This document shows, piece by piece, positions 13,621-25,335 of a stretch of DNA of 64,000 nucleotides (positions are counted from its first letter, which is position 1; every line of letters starts with the position of its first letter). Origin of the DNA: Nymphaea colorata (lineage: Eukaryota; Streptophyta; Magnoliopsida; Nymphaeales; Nymphaeaceae); contig NC_045142.1 in assembly GCF_008831285.2 (NCBI RefSeq), positions 11,858,716 through 11,922,715 on the forward strand. The letters run 5' to 3'. Under the pieces are notes generated by a model. That model saw only the letters and a list, made by a program, of their open reading frames with translations, did not search any database and had not been told where the DNA came from. Made by a program: the position numbers and the translations under genes.

Positions 13621-13633
13621 TAGTATCAGAACC
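13621..13633 (+). promoter_or_regulatory. primer binding site (Met-tRNA type)
   Basis: TAGTATCAGAACC matches the usual plant TGGTATCAGAGCC at 11 of 13 positions and sits 2 bp after the 5' LTR. Confidence 0.8.
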
Positions 13634-13661
13634 TCAGGTTCTGCTCAATCTGGGGAAGCGA

Positions 13662-14804
13662 TTGGATAGTCGGTGTAGAACAACACGCTGGCGATCGTTG
13701 ATCAAAGAGGACGTCCTAACGACTCAATACAATCTGCGAAGCGCCAAGGGCAAGGGAGTAGCCCAGTCTGACGAGATGGGTACAACCCAGGGTCAGGAAG
13801 ACCTGGTCGAGGTGTTGAACAAGCTAGTTACCGACGTGACTACTCATGAAGAAGCATTGGGCAATGCAGCCAAGTCCTTCGGTGAAATGAAGGACGAGAT
13901 AAAGATCCTGTGGGATCAAATGGCTGGTCTTATGGCCATGAATTGGTCACTTACTGACACAGTGACCGCACTGCGAACTGAAGTCAAGAAACTTCAGATA
14001 AAGAACCGCACACTACAGCGACAGATCTCTGTAGGTGGAGGTGATGATCGGCCAACGAGGGTTGACGTTCAGAGGCCAGCAAAATACAATGAAAATCGGG
14101 ATAGTCGAGTGATCAACAACTTTTTATTCCAAGTAGAATATTATCTGGATCTACAAGGCGTTGTGGGTGATGACCTTCAGGTCAAGACTGCGACTATGTT
14201 GCTAGAGGGCGATGTTGTGGTAAGTTGGAGACGGAAACGGCTTGACATTTAGAAGGGCATCTGCACAATAGACACTTTCGATGATTTTCAGCGAGAGTTG
14301 AGGACTTACTTCATGCCCCCGAATGCGACATGCCATGCCTATCGAATGGTCGGTTAATTAAAACATACAGAATCCTTGCGAGATTATGTGAGGGCCTATC
14401 AGAGGCTCATGTTAGATGTACCAGATAAGCAAGAACAAGATAAACTGAACTGGTTTATTTTCAAACTTCAATCATGGGCACAATCCGAAGTGGAAAGGAG
14501 TAATCGAGAGACCTTGGAGGATGCTTATGTGGTAGCAGAACGCTTGGCCGATACTCAGCGCAAGAGCTACACTAACACCTTCAAGCCCTCGAAGAAGCCT
14601 GACCATGGAGGAAAGAAAGAGGATCGATGGGAATGTAAAAATGAATCATCAACTCAGCATCAAGTCGAGAGGAGGACCTTCTTTCGCAAAAATGACAACT
14701 CTCAGAATAGAGTGTTGAAATGCTGGTTTTGTGAAGGTAGCCACTCAGAAAGGAAATGTCTGAAGCATCTAAATAGGAACAATCAGAAAAGCTCTTCAAG
14801 ATAA
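13662..14804 (+). pseudogene. chromovirus gag, two in-frame stops
   Basis: This is the nucleocapsid/capsid precursor of the chromovirus. One reading frame runs throughout, interrupted by TAG at 14250-14252 and TAA at 14355-14357. The first part (to about 14040) has a helical, coiled-coil-like segment (LRTEVKKLQIKNRTLQ); next comes the retrotransposon capsid core (VEYYLDLQG at about 14130, LRDYVRAYQ at about 14375); near the end is one zinc knuckle, CWFCEGSHSERKC (14722-14760), type CX2CX3HX4C. The ATG at 13662 is simply the first in frame after the primer site. The stops would truncate the protein before the knuckle. Confidence 0.85.
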
Positions 14805-14894
14805 TCTACTAGTGTGGTACAAGGTCAAGAAGAGGAAGGACCAAAGATGGGTGCACTTTAACTTCTAAACACCCTAGGAAAGGAGGAGAAAACG

Positions 14895-17800
14895 ATGGTG
14901 ATAGTGACAACTTCCAACGAGCTCATGTATCTAGAGATCTTGGTAAATGGAAGGCCTACTATGGCCATGGTAGACATAGGTGTCATGCATAACTTCGTCT
15001 CAGATGAGGAGGCGAGGAGATTGGGCCTCACCCTTGGGAAGGGAGAGTTATGCATGAAGGCGGTGAACTCGAAGGCAAAACCCATCCACGGTGTAGCCCG
15101 GGATGCGGTTGTGAAGTTTGAGAGTTGGTCAGGAAAAGCCAACTTCTCGGTGGTCCCGATGGATGATTTCCGAATGATCCTAGGAATGGAGCTCCTCAGT
15201 ACAGCGAAGATGGTCCTGATGTCGCACCTGCGCAGTATCAGTATCATGGACGAGAAGTCTCCTTGTATGGTCCCACAAATATCGGTTAAGAGGGATAAGG
15301 GTAAGGCCGCAATGATATCTGCTCTTCAGTTGGATAAAGGCCTAAAGCACGGCGAAGAGACATACTTGGTGGCAATCAGGGAAGTGACTAATGACTCCCC
15401 TGGTCTGGCCCCAGAGGCGCTTGCGCCTGTTTTAGCAAAATTCGCAAGAACAATGCCCGCGGAGCTCCCTAGATGGCTGCCACTTCGACGTGAGGTGGAT
15501 CATGCCATAGAACTCATTCCTGGTGCCAAACCCCTAGCAATGGCACCTTATCGGATGGCCCCTGCAGAATTAAAAGAGCTTCGATGACAGTTAGACAAGA
15601 TGTTAGCTGGAGCTATAATCAGACCCTCCAAAGCTCCTTTTGGTGCACCAGTGTTGTTCCAAGCAAAACATGATGGCTCCAAAAAGCTATGTGTGGATTA
15701 TCGAGTGCTAAACAAGGTAACGGTAAAGAACAAATATCATTTACCTTTGATTGCAGATCTTTTTGATCAACTAGGGGGAGCTCGAGTATTTTCCAAGCTG
15801 GACCTCAGATCGGAATATTGGCAAGTTTGGATTGTTGATGGTGACGAGCCAAAGACAACTTCTGTCACTCGCTACGGTAACTTTGAATTTTTGGTAATGT
15901 CGTTCGGGTTGACAAATGCCTCAGCCACTTTTTTTACTCTAATGAACAAGATATTCTATCTATACTTATCTAGTTTGTGGTAGTCTATGTTGATGATATT
16001 GTAGTGTACAGCGGCTCAATAGGAGATCATGTGGAACACCTACGGACAGTGTTCAAGGTGTTGGAAGAAAACGAACTTTATGTGAAGCGCAAGAAATGCT
16101 TATTCGGCCAACAAGAAATCAGTTTTCTCGGTCATATTGTCGGAAAAGGTCAACTGCGAATGGACACAGAAAAAGTGAGGGCTGTTCAGGACTGAAAGCC
16201 ACCAACCATTATACCGGAGTTGCGTTCTTTTGTTGACTTGGCGAACTACTATCGGCAATTCATTGAGGGGTATTCTTTGATAACTGTGCCTCTCACTAAC
16301 TTGTTGAAGAAGAACCAAACTTGGGCTTAGGAAGGACTTGAGGAAGATGCCTTCAAGAAATTGAAGAGGACTCTGATGCAGGAGCCTGTGCTGAGGTTAC
16401 CCGACCACTCAAAGAAGTTTGAAGTCTACACAGATGCATTAGATTTTGTTATTAGCGGAGTGTTGATGCAGGAAGGTCACCCGGTTGCATATGAAAGCAG
16501 AAAACTTAAGGACATGGAGCGTCGGTATTCTGTTCACGAAAGGGAGGTGACAACCATTATCCACTGTCTTCGTACATGGAGGCACTACTTGTTGGGAAGT
16601 CAGTTTGTGGTGAAGACTGATAATGTATCCACAAGCTACTTCCAGACTCAAAAGAAGCTGAGCCCAAAGCACGCTCGATGGCAAGAATTCCTTGCAGAAT
16701 TCGATTTTGCCTTGGAGTACAAGGTGGGGAGCACAAACATCATAGCCGATGCACTAAGTCAGAAAGGGAGTTGGGTGCTACTCAGACAGCATCATCTGAA
16801 GCACAACTTGAGATTGCTCTTCTCGGGTGGATTCGAGAAGGCATGAAGCAAGACCCTGTGGCCAAACACTTGGTCGAGACAGCTGAAGGGGGAAAAACGC
16901 AACGATTCTGGTTGCGTGATGGACTTCTGATGGCAAAAAGAGAATGGGTTTTCGTACCTAGATGGGGCAACCTTCAATGAGAATTATTGAAGGAATGCCA
17001 TGACTCATTGTGGGCTGGCCATCCTGGCTAGGAGCGGATGTTGGCGCTCCTCGAACGTGGTTACTACTGACCACAGATGCGTGATGATGTTGAAGCATAT
17101 GTGAAAACATGCTTGATTTGCCAGTAGGAGAAGGGAACGAATCAGAAGCCTGCCGGTCTCTTGGAGCCTCTTCCTATTCCAGAACGTCTGTGGGAATGCC
17201 TCTCCATGGACTTTATCATTAGCTTACCCAAAATTGACAGCTTCAGCTCCATCCTTGTGGTTGTGGATAGATTCTCGAAGTATGCCACCATCCCAGCCTC
17301 TAAGGAATGTCCCGCAGAGAAGACGGCGGAGTTCTTTGTGAAGCATACAGTTAAGCACTGGGGTGTGCTGAAAAGCATTGTCAATGATTGGGACGCTCGC
17401 TTCACAGGAAAGTTCTAGCGCGAAGTATTTCGTTTGTTGGGTTCGGATTTATTATTCTCAACGAGTTTCCACCCACAAACTGATGGCCAAACTGAACGGA
17501 TCAACGGATTGTTGGAACAATATCTTCGGCACTATGTCAGTGCGAATCAAAAGAATTGGGTGAAATTGTTGGATGTAGCTCAATTTTGCTACAATTTACA
17601 GAATTGCGAGTCTTCTGCACATAGTCCGTTCGAGATAGTCACTGGACAACAACCGTTGATGTCTCTACCCTTGCAGCCCAAGAAAAGGGACGGCCAACTT
17701 TTGCCTACCAATTCGTTCGCGATTGGCAGGAACAAACGGAGATGGCTAAGGCATTCTTACATAAGGCCGCCAAGAAAATGAAGAAGTTTGCGGATCGGAA

Positions 17801-18284
17801 TCAAAGGCCAATGGAATTCCGAGTTGGTGACCAAGTCCTCGTGAAGCTCTATCCAGATCGCACGGGCATTTTTCGTGGTCAACACAGGCCATTAATCTGC
17901 AAGTATGAGGGACCCTTCACAGTGCTGAAGAGAATCGAGAAGCTAGCTTACAAGCTAGACTTGCCTCCAGACTTTAAGGTGCATTCAGTGTTTCATGTCT
18001 GTAACATGAAGTCCTTCTACTTTGATGAGGAAGACCTTGATAGAATCGTCCCAGAACGAGACCCGATCTTACAGCGAGCCCCGTCGACCAAGCGAGCAGT
18101 AGACGGACAGATGGAGGAAATTCTTCGACACAAAAAAAACTATCTAGGGGAGCCGAAGAAGTACCAAGTAAAGTGGATAGGTGAACAAAATCCAACCTGG
18201 GAGTATGCCTTCCGTATGAAGCAGCGCTACCCGCTGGAGATCAAGGTCTATCATGAAGCTGCTGGTGCCGAGAACGGCGCTTGA
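14895..18284 (+). pseudogene. chromovirus pol with chromodomain, multiply broken
   Basis: Order seen: aspartic protease (14895-15250) whose active site reads VDIGVMHNF, so the catalytic D-T-G is D-I-G; RT (15600-16195) with VYVDDIVVYS retained; RNase H (16361-16760) with YTDA and a TDNV word; integrase with HHCC region (17000-17127), central core (17200-17430) and the word HPQTDGQTE (17470-17496); and a C-terminal chromodomain (about 18109-18220: EILRHKK, YQVKWIG, NPTWE). The frame changes near 15975, 16770 and 17700. In-frame stops include 15585, 16193, 16328, 16978 and 17416. Chromodomains guide such integrases to marked chromatin (family knowledge). Length and order are normal; only the reading frame is lost. 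Confidence 0.92.
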
Positions 18285-18287
18285 TTT

Positions 18288-18300
18288 AAAGGGGGGAGCC
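18288..18300 (+). promoter_or_regulatory. polypurine tract
   Basis: AAAGGGGGGAGCC directly precedes the TG of the 3' LTR and would prime plus-strand synthesis. Confidence 0.8.
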
Positions 18301-18675
18301 TGTTTCCCTGTGTCTAAGAGTCTGTATAGCCCTTTGCTTTATTTTGCAGTGTACTTCCTTTACATATGTTGAGCCCTTTGCTTATGCTCGTTTGCTTGTA
18401 AGGGAGTACCCTCTCACCGGTTTAAGTGTCATGTATTGGGATTTTTAGTTTTGGGTGGTCGGCATAGGAATCCTGTAAGCGGCTTCGGCTATCCTATATA
18501 AGTAAAGTTGGAGATCATTCCCAAGTTGAATACATTGCGGGATTTCTTTATTCACAAAGCATTCTCTATGCACTTGTTTTCTAAAATTACCTTTGCACCC
18601 ATTTCGGTGGTTTGAAGGCTTACAGCAATCAGGTTCTTATCGTGCCGCATGGGCTGAAGGAGTCAGCCCGTGACA
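18301..18675 (+). repeat. chromovirus 3' LTR (375 bp)
   Basis: It aligns to 13212-13618 along its length with scattered substitutions and one deletion of about 30 bp. It begins TGTTTCCC and ends TGACA. The difference level implies an insertion that is not recent. Confidence 0.9.
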
Positions 18676-18680
18676 GTGCA

Positions 18681-19630
18681 TGTGGGGTTGTTTAATTCCC
18701 CCTTAATATGGAACAGAGCTCAGATGACTTGACATATGTTGTAACCTTCACTACTTATGCTTTGAGCTTGAATATGAACCGATATTATTTGTCGTGCATG
18801 CCTTGATGTGTTGTTTGAGCTTGTATTGTGAAAGAAACATTCTTGTCTTGTAAATGTGCAAGAAGAGAGAATGCAGATGGCATTGGGGAATGCTAGATGA
18901 TGCGAATGAGGAATCATAATTTATATATGTGATAGAATATTAGGGCAATTATATATTTACCAATTTGTGTACACAGACATGCGTATATAGTGGAGCAGAT
19001 TACGTCTACCTTTTCCATAACATGTACATTTGTTGGCATAAGAAACGCAGAAAGTATAGTTTTCCTAATAATGTTTAGCCCATATTATGTTTTTTTGTCC
19101 GGGGTAGGTTATCAAGCAACTGAGGCTATCAAGAGCCGGATCTTCAGTTAATAATCTGATTTTTTTCTCTCATAAGATATTAGGAATACTTGCCATATGT
19201 GATGTTTTTGGCAAGCGGACAAATTACATTTTGGTGCATTTAACAAAAAGGTTATGTGCATATGAAAAAAAGGCTTAGGTGCGGCTGGCAAAAGGTGAGT
19301 TGCATTCCGAGTACAAGCCTTTGTCTCTTTTGACTGCTGTCCATGAGCCAACTTACTGTCCTGTCACATATCCTTATTGTTTCAGATATGTTCTCATGTG
19401 CGCCATTTTTTCAGGACAAAAGATGTGTTCTCTATTTTCTATGGAGACCATTTTTATGTGGTAGTGATCTTGAAGGAAAATTTTTCTTACATGTGTAATC
19501 AAATGGGTGACGATAGTCTTTCAGAATTGAAGCTTTTTTTGTTTTGCAAGTGTAAGAACTATTGGATGTTCAAGTGAAAGTCACATCAGCAGAAACCAAA
19601 GCACGGTTGCTCGTGGGAGGAACTAGAGGG
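18681..19630. other. non-coding stretch
   Basis: No recognisable gene. This is the right flank of the chromovirus insertion; short open frames at 19148-19351 and 19279-19577 lack family motifs. Confidence 0.4.
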
Positions 19631-19639
19631 CATATACTG

Positions 19640-20125
19640 TGAGCGATGCAAGTTTAAGCTCAGCTTGAGTCACATATTTTTTGGTTCGAGTCACATATTT
19701 TTGGTTTGAGTTCAACTTGAGATCTAGTAGTTGAGTTTTATGGGTGAGCTCGAGCTTAATTCTGTAAACTGAGGCCCAGTCTAAGCTTGAACTTGACTCA
19801 ATTAAGCTCATGTCACTAATTCATACGTTTTTTGCTAATGAAAATGAAAATCATGAAAAAGGTGTTATGTCAAAACTTACCAACATACTCCTTAAAGTTA
19901 AAAACAAGGAAATCACGAGCCAACTCGTGTTTAAACAATTAAATAAGTGTTACGTCAAAGCTTACCAACATACTCCTTAAAGTTAAAACCAAGGAAATCA
20001 CGAGCCAACTCGTGTTTAAACAACTCAAGCTTATGTAACTCGAACACGACTTATTTATCACTCGAGTTTTAACTCAGTCTCGAGGTCAAGCTCGAGTCAA
20101 GTGCTGAATTTGAACCCCGCCTAAT
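19640..20125. repeat. CTCGAG/CTTGAG-rich short element with 85-bp tandem duplication
   Basis: The ends are rich in 'gctcgagctt'/'cttgagttc' words (19655-19800 and 20025-20110), a style common in small non-autonomous plant transposons. The centre carries two near-identical 85-bp units, 19862-19946 and 19947-20031, differing at a handful of positions. No coding capacity. The class (hAT-like or other) is not decided. Confidence 0.5.
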
Positions 20126-20314
20126 CATCCATAACCACTCGTATAACTCTAGGCTGCACTCTTTTTCGACATATATAATAATTTTTTATACATGGTCTCA
20201 CCAACTCCTGCACTTTTTTCCAACATACATAATTTTTTTTGTACATGCTCTCATCAACACCCAACAGTCTTGTTAGTCCTTCAAGACCTTCATGGCTCTA
20301 CCTAGGGCATCGCT

Positions 20315-20465
20315 CTACCCCAGCCAATTAAAAAAAAAATTATATTGAAAAAGTTAAAATTTTTTAGTTGTGTCATGTATTGTTTGGATTCAGATTTAGT
20401 TTGGCCGCACCCAGATCCAGAGGTTAAACTGTTCGGCCCACCCCTAAAAAAAAAAACTTGGCTCC
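20315..20465 (-). mobile_element. short AT-rich element inserted in reductase exon
   Basis: It is flanked by similar words ('ctctacccc' at 20313 and 'ctccacccc' at 20462), with a poly-A/AT-rich core and a 'ggggtgggcc'-like word on the minus strand. It separates the readable reductase exon from sequence upstream. Similar AT-core/GGCCC-end sequence occurs at 50751-50935. It is probably a non-autonomous element; boundaries are approximate. Confidence 0.35.
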
Positions 20466-20471
20466 ACCCCT

Positions 20472-20706
20472 GCGCTAGACCTTCATGCTCACCAGCCCTA
20501 CCACTCACCCCAGCATTCACAAGCTGCCACTCTGCCTCTCCTATAAGCATGCAGGTGCTATGGTGGTGGAGGCCTACCTGGACAACCATGAATCTCTGGT
20601 CTCCCTCCTCTCCAGCATCGACTACGTCATCTCTGCCATCGCTGAAAACAAGATTGCACAGCAGCTCAAGTTCGTCCAGGCCATGAAGCAAGTTGGAACC
20701 ATCAAT
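20472..20706 (+). pseudogene. isoflavone-reductase-like gene, exon A (truncated)
   Basis: The frame containing the ATG at 20485 reads as the middle of an NADPH-dependent reductase of the isoflavone reductase / phenylcoumaran benzylic ether reductase / pinoresinol-lariciresinol reductase family (NmrA-like fold). Words seen: HAGAMVVEAYLDNHESLV, SSIDYVISAI, QQLKFVQAMKQVGTIN. The family usually has G-A-x-V-V-x-G-D-L-x-D-H-E-S-L-V, then V-D-V-V-I-S, then A-I-K-E-A-G-N-I-K. The exon ends at a GT (20707) exactly where family genes have an intron before RFLPSEFG, in phase 0. The NADPH-binding GxxGxxG exon is missing: upstream lie small transposons. The second readable exon is at 25760-26000. Confidence 0.75.
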
Positions 20707-21044
20707 GTCTCTCTCTCCCTCTTTCTGGCTTAGGCCATAGATGTGTTTGTTGATGGATCGAATTTGCTCTGCCAATTGGGCCGACTCATCTTGCCCATTA
20801 GATCTTTAAGTTGCAAGAGGTGTCTCTTGGCAAATTCGATCTACCGATAAAATTTGTGTTCGCTTTTAAACTAATCAACTGTTGTAGGGTTCGTCTCATT
20901 GCAACTTAACTTTTTTTTTTTTGGCATTCATGGTGGACGAGAGCTCTTTCTTAACATCACAGCCATGCTCTTCGTGGTACCAATGGTCTTGGTGGTGATG
21001 CTATTGGTAGTACAAATCCAACGAAGCTTGCTCAACAAATTGTG

Positions 21045-21316
21045 GTACATGACAACATCAATCCGGCCTTGAAGATTACCACTGAACCATTAAATGGGTT
21101 TAATTACTTGACGTGGTCCAAGTCCGCTAAGCTTTTTCTTAGCAATCAATTTAAACTTGGCCATGTGATTGGAAGCAAGTGTACATGACAACATCAATCC
21201 GGCCTTGAAGATTACCACTGAACCGTTAAATGGGTTTCATTACTTGACATGGTCCAAGTCCGCTAAGCTTTTTCTTAGCAATCAATTTAAACTTGGCCAT
21301 GTCATTGGAAGCAAGC
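21045..21316 (+). repeat. 136-bp tandem duplication in Copia-B gag
   Basis: Units 21045-21180 and 21181-21316 are nearly identical (about four differences). 136 is not a multiple of three, so the duplication shifts the gag frame. It covers the gag segment with NINPALKITTEPLNG and LTWSKSAKLF. Confidence 0.92.
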
Positions 21317-22678
21317 CTAGACCACCTGAAGGAGACCCTAAACTTGAAGAATGGGAGTCAGATGATCATACTATTATGTCATGGCTACTCAATAACATGG
21401 ACAAGAAGATTGCTCGCAGCTTCTTTTCTATGAAACTGCCAAAGAGGTATGGGACCATGCCTGTGAACTCTACAGTTCAATTTAATATGGCGAGACGTTT
21501 TCAGATATCCCAAGAGATAAATAACTTGAAGGGGATATGAACTTTGTGGTGTATATAGCCAAAATTTGTGGCTTATGGGTGGGAGTCATATACTCCTTTG
21601 GGCACTGATGCAGCAACTCTTAGAGAAAATCATGAGCATAAGAAAATATTCCAGATGCTAGCAGGGCTGCAACTAGAATATGAACAATTACACAGCCAGG
21701 TACTTACAACATGTAATCCTCCTTTTTTAAATGATATTTGCTCTACTATTGTGAGGAGTGCAGGAGACAAGTAATGAATCCTACGACCAAGGTTGAAGAA
21801 CCAAATGAGACTCAGGCTGCTCTAGTCTCAAAGCAAAAGGAGATTGCGTTTGAATCGAGCAGCCAACATATCAACAGAAAACTATATTGTATCTATTGTA
21901 AAAAGGAAAACCATACTAGAGAGAGATGCTAGAAATTAACCAGGGGGAAAATACAGGTGGTCGGCCTATGGCAACTCAAGCATACCGTGAGGAATCCTGT
22001 GAAATGCAAATGTCGATTATAAGGGGGAAGTTGAGAGAACTACTTCAAAAGTTCACTAAACAGATTGCAGCGGGTTTGGCTACAAGAGAAGGTACGATGG
22101 TCCAGTGGCTTTCTTTCTTAGTTTGAAAATAAGTGTTGGATAATAGATTAAGGAGCATATGACCATATGACAGGCGATAGGAATGTTGTTAATAATGTTA
22201 AATATTGTTTAGATGCTAGACCTATCATGTGGTAGCAAGGTTAATGTTGTTGGAAGAAGAGAAGTTAAATTTTTTTAGACAAAAAGGCATATGGATGCTC
22301 TCTGTTTGCTTGATCTTACCTCTAACCTTATGTCTGTTAGTAGAATTGCAAAAGAGTATAACTGCAGTGTGTTGTTTTCATCTTCTGAGGTGGTGTTTCA
22401 GGATCAAATCACAGAGGAGATGATTGGTGAAGGAGCTGAATTTCAGAGTCTTTACTACTTAGATAGCAGAAATAAAGCGTCGACTGCCAAGAAAAATAAA
22501 TTGAGGAGGAGATGTGGCACGCAAGGCTTGGCCACACGTCAGACTATGTGCTGAAAATTTTGAATGTAATGCATGAGAAATCTATCGGTACACTAAGTTT
22601 ATGTGACTGTCTTTCTCTTTGTCAAAAACTTTATCTAATGAACCTTTTTCTTTTATTCATTCTGATGTGTGGGGCCCA

Positions 22679-23014
22679 GCCCCAGTTGATTCGTACAATG
22701 GATTTAAGTATATTTATCTTTTATAGATGATTATTCTAAGGTTGGTTGGGTATACTTCTTAAAGGCAAAATCTGAAGTGTTTTCTAAGTTACAAAGTTTC
22801 TATAATGTTGTTGATATTCAATTTGGAGTAAAAATTAAGACTCTCAGCCCCAGTTGATTCATACAATGGATGTAAGTATATTTATCCTTTATAGATGATT
22901 ATTTTAAGGTTGGTTGAGTATACTTCTTAAAGGCAAAATCTGAAGTATTTTTTAAGTTACAAAGTTTCTATAACATGGTTGATACTCAGTTGAAGTAAAA
23001 AATAAGACTCTTAG
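22679..23014 (+). repeat. 168-bp tandem duplication in Copia-B integrase
   Basis: A unit beginning 'gccccagttgattc' starts at 22679 and again at 22847. The copies differ by more substitutions than the gag duplication and by small indels, so this event looks older. It duplicates part of the integrase catalytic core (PVDSYNGFKY to KIKTL). Confidence 0.88.
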
Positions 23015-25335
23015 AACAGATAATGGAATTGAGTATGTGAATCAAGAATTTGCTAGTTTTACCAACCAAATGGCAATAAACCACCAAACATCATGCAGAG
23101 ATACTCCTCAATAAAATGGGGTGTCCGAAAAAAGAAACACACTTACTTGAAGTGACACGTGCTCTTCTTTTTCAAAGTAGCATCCCTGAAAAAGTTTGGA
23201 GTGAAGCAGTTTCGACTTGAGATTATGTCATCAATTATCTAAAAAATAAATTTCCCATTGAAGTTCTCAAAAGTAAGCATATTTTGTAGATCATCTCAAG
23301 AGATTTGGTTGTGTTGTGTACATTTGGAAATTACCAAAGTTTAGAAATAATTTGTAGAGCCGTTACACGAAATGCTTCTTTCTCGGATATTTTCCTTCCA
23401 AGAAGGGATATAAATGCTTTGATAATATGTCCAGAAAATTAATTGTCTCAAGAGATGTTAAATTTGATGAATCTCGTAAATTTTGTGGAGATGTTTTTCA
23501 AGAGCGGTACATCACCACTACAGTTGATTACTTATCATTGCCTAATATTTTTCTATCAGTGGAATTTAATTCCATCAATCATGGTAAGGAGGATCAGATT
23601 CAAGGCTCTAAAAATATGATGACATCAGAAGGCATATGAAATATCCTATTGATGCCTTTTGTCACATATGAAGCCTTTTCAAGAGCATGCAGCCCTCTTA
23701 ATAAAGATTTCTAGCTTGTATAAACCAAACACATTTGAGGAAACTTGCAAAGATCCAAACTAGAGAAATGCTATTTATGAAGAATTAGATGCCTTGATAA
23801 AAAATAATACTTGGGAGCTCGTTGAACTACCATTGAACTAGAAAGCAGCTGTAAGTGGGTCTTCAAATTAAAGTTAAGAGTGATGGATCTCTAGAGAGAC
23901 ACAAAGCTAGATTTGCATGCTATGATCTTTTACATCCTAGGTCTCTCCATTCCATCATGTGGCTTATGTTCTTCATGTAGCACTCAGACTGAATGACTCT
24001 ACAAAATTGCACGAGGTTTCTCTCAAACTAAAGGAATCGACTACACTGAAACTTTCGCTCCTCTCACTAAAATGAGTACTCTGAGAACTCTTTTATTCAT
24101 TGTCTGTGATTTTGAGTGACACTTGTTTCAGCTAGATGCCAAAAATGCATTTTAGAAGGTGATCTTAAAGAAGAAGTATACATGAGGATACTTCAAGGCT
24201 TCGAACATAACAAAAAAGGTGATGTAGTGTGTAAACTACAGAAGTCAATATAGGCTCAAGCAATCCTCCCGTGCATGGTATTCAAAGTTGAGTTCTACCT
24301 TGATAGAATTGAGATACAAGTAAAGTGCCTCCAACAATTCTCTATTCATCCTTTGAAGAAATCAAGAAGTGGCTCTAGTGCTGTTCTACGTTGATGATAT
24401 TGTCATGACCAGAAACTTTGACAAAATGATAGAAAGAACTAAAGACTTTCTACTAGAAAAGTTTGAAATCAAAGATCTTGGAAGATTGAAGTATTTCCTT
24501 TGAATTGAGATCAGCCATTCAAAGAAAGGTTTGTACTTATCTCAAAGAAAGTATACTTTAGACCTCTTGAAAACTATAGGAAAACTTGGAGCAAAACCAG
24601 GTGACTAAAAATTGAAGTGAACCATAAGCTTGATATGGCGACTGATGGACCCATTATGGACATAAAACAATATCACAGGATGGTGGGGAAGTTTATTTAT
24701 TTTACTATAACTCATCCAGATATCATCTATGCAGTCAGTGAGGTGAGTAAATATATGCACGTGCTTCATCAAGCTCATGTAAATGTTGTAGATCGTATCT
24801 TCAGGTACTTGAAGAAAACCCTCGATCAAGGTCTATGGATGAAAAGAAACAGTAATGTTGGGATTGAAGCTTACATTGATGCCAATTGGGCTGGGAGTAA
24901 CTCTGGTAGAAAGTCTATACTGGGTTTTGTATGACAATTGGAGGAAATATTGTTTCTTGGAAAAGCAAGAAACAAAACATCTCGAGATCAAGTGCAGAAG
25001 CTGAATATAGAGTCATGGCTATACTACTTGCAAACTTGTTTGGCTTAAATCTATACTCGAGGAGATTGGCTTCAAACAAGTTAAGCCCATGAATTCGTGT
25101 TGTGAAAATCAAGCTATGATTCACATAGCTACAAATTCAGTTTTTCATGGAAGAGCAGTACATATAGAAATCGATTGTCATTGCATACGAGAGAAAGTTC
25201 AAAACAAGGAGATAACTACACCATTTGTGAAGAATGAAGATCAGTATGCAAATATTTACTAAGGCTGTCACGCAAGGTAGTTTAACAAAGGTGATGATCA
25301 AGTTGGGAATTGTGGATGTCCATGCTTCTCAATTT

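Larger units (their letters stand above)
13212..18675 (+). mobile_element. Ty3/gypsy chromovirus, complete but inactivated
   Basis: This is a 5.46-kb LTR retrotransposon with all structural parts: 5' LTR (13212-13618), Met-tRNA-type primer site (13621-13633), gag, protease-RT-RNase H-integrase, C-terminal chromodomain, polypurine tract (18288-18300) and 3' LTR (18301-18675). The flanks GTGTA (13207-13211) and GTGCA (18676-18680) form a 5-bp target duplication with one difference. The gag knuckle of CX2CX3HX4C type and the RNase H word TDNVSTSYFQTQKK fit the Galadriel-like chromoviruses as I remember them; the lineage is inference, chromovirus is well supported. Multiple stops and frameshifts in gag and pol mean it cannot move by itself. 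Confidence 0.93.

Noticed and set aside
20302-20775. 157-codon minus-strand frame
   Set aside because: It is the antisense of the reductase exon, which has clear family words on the plus strand.
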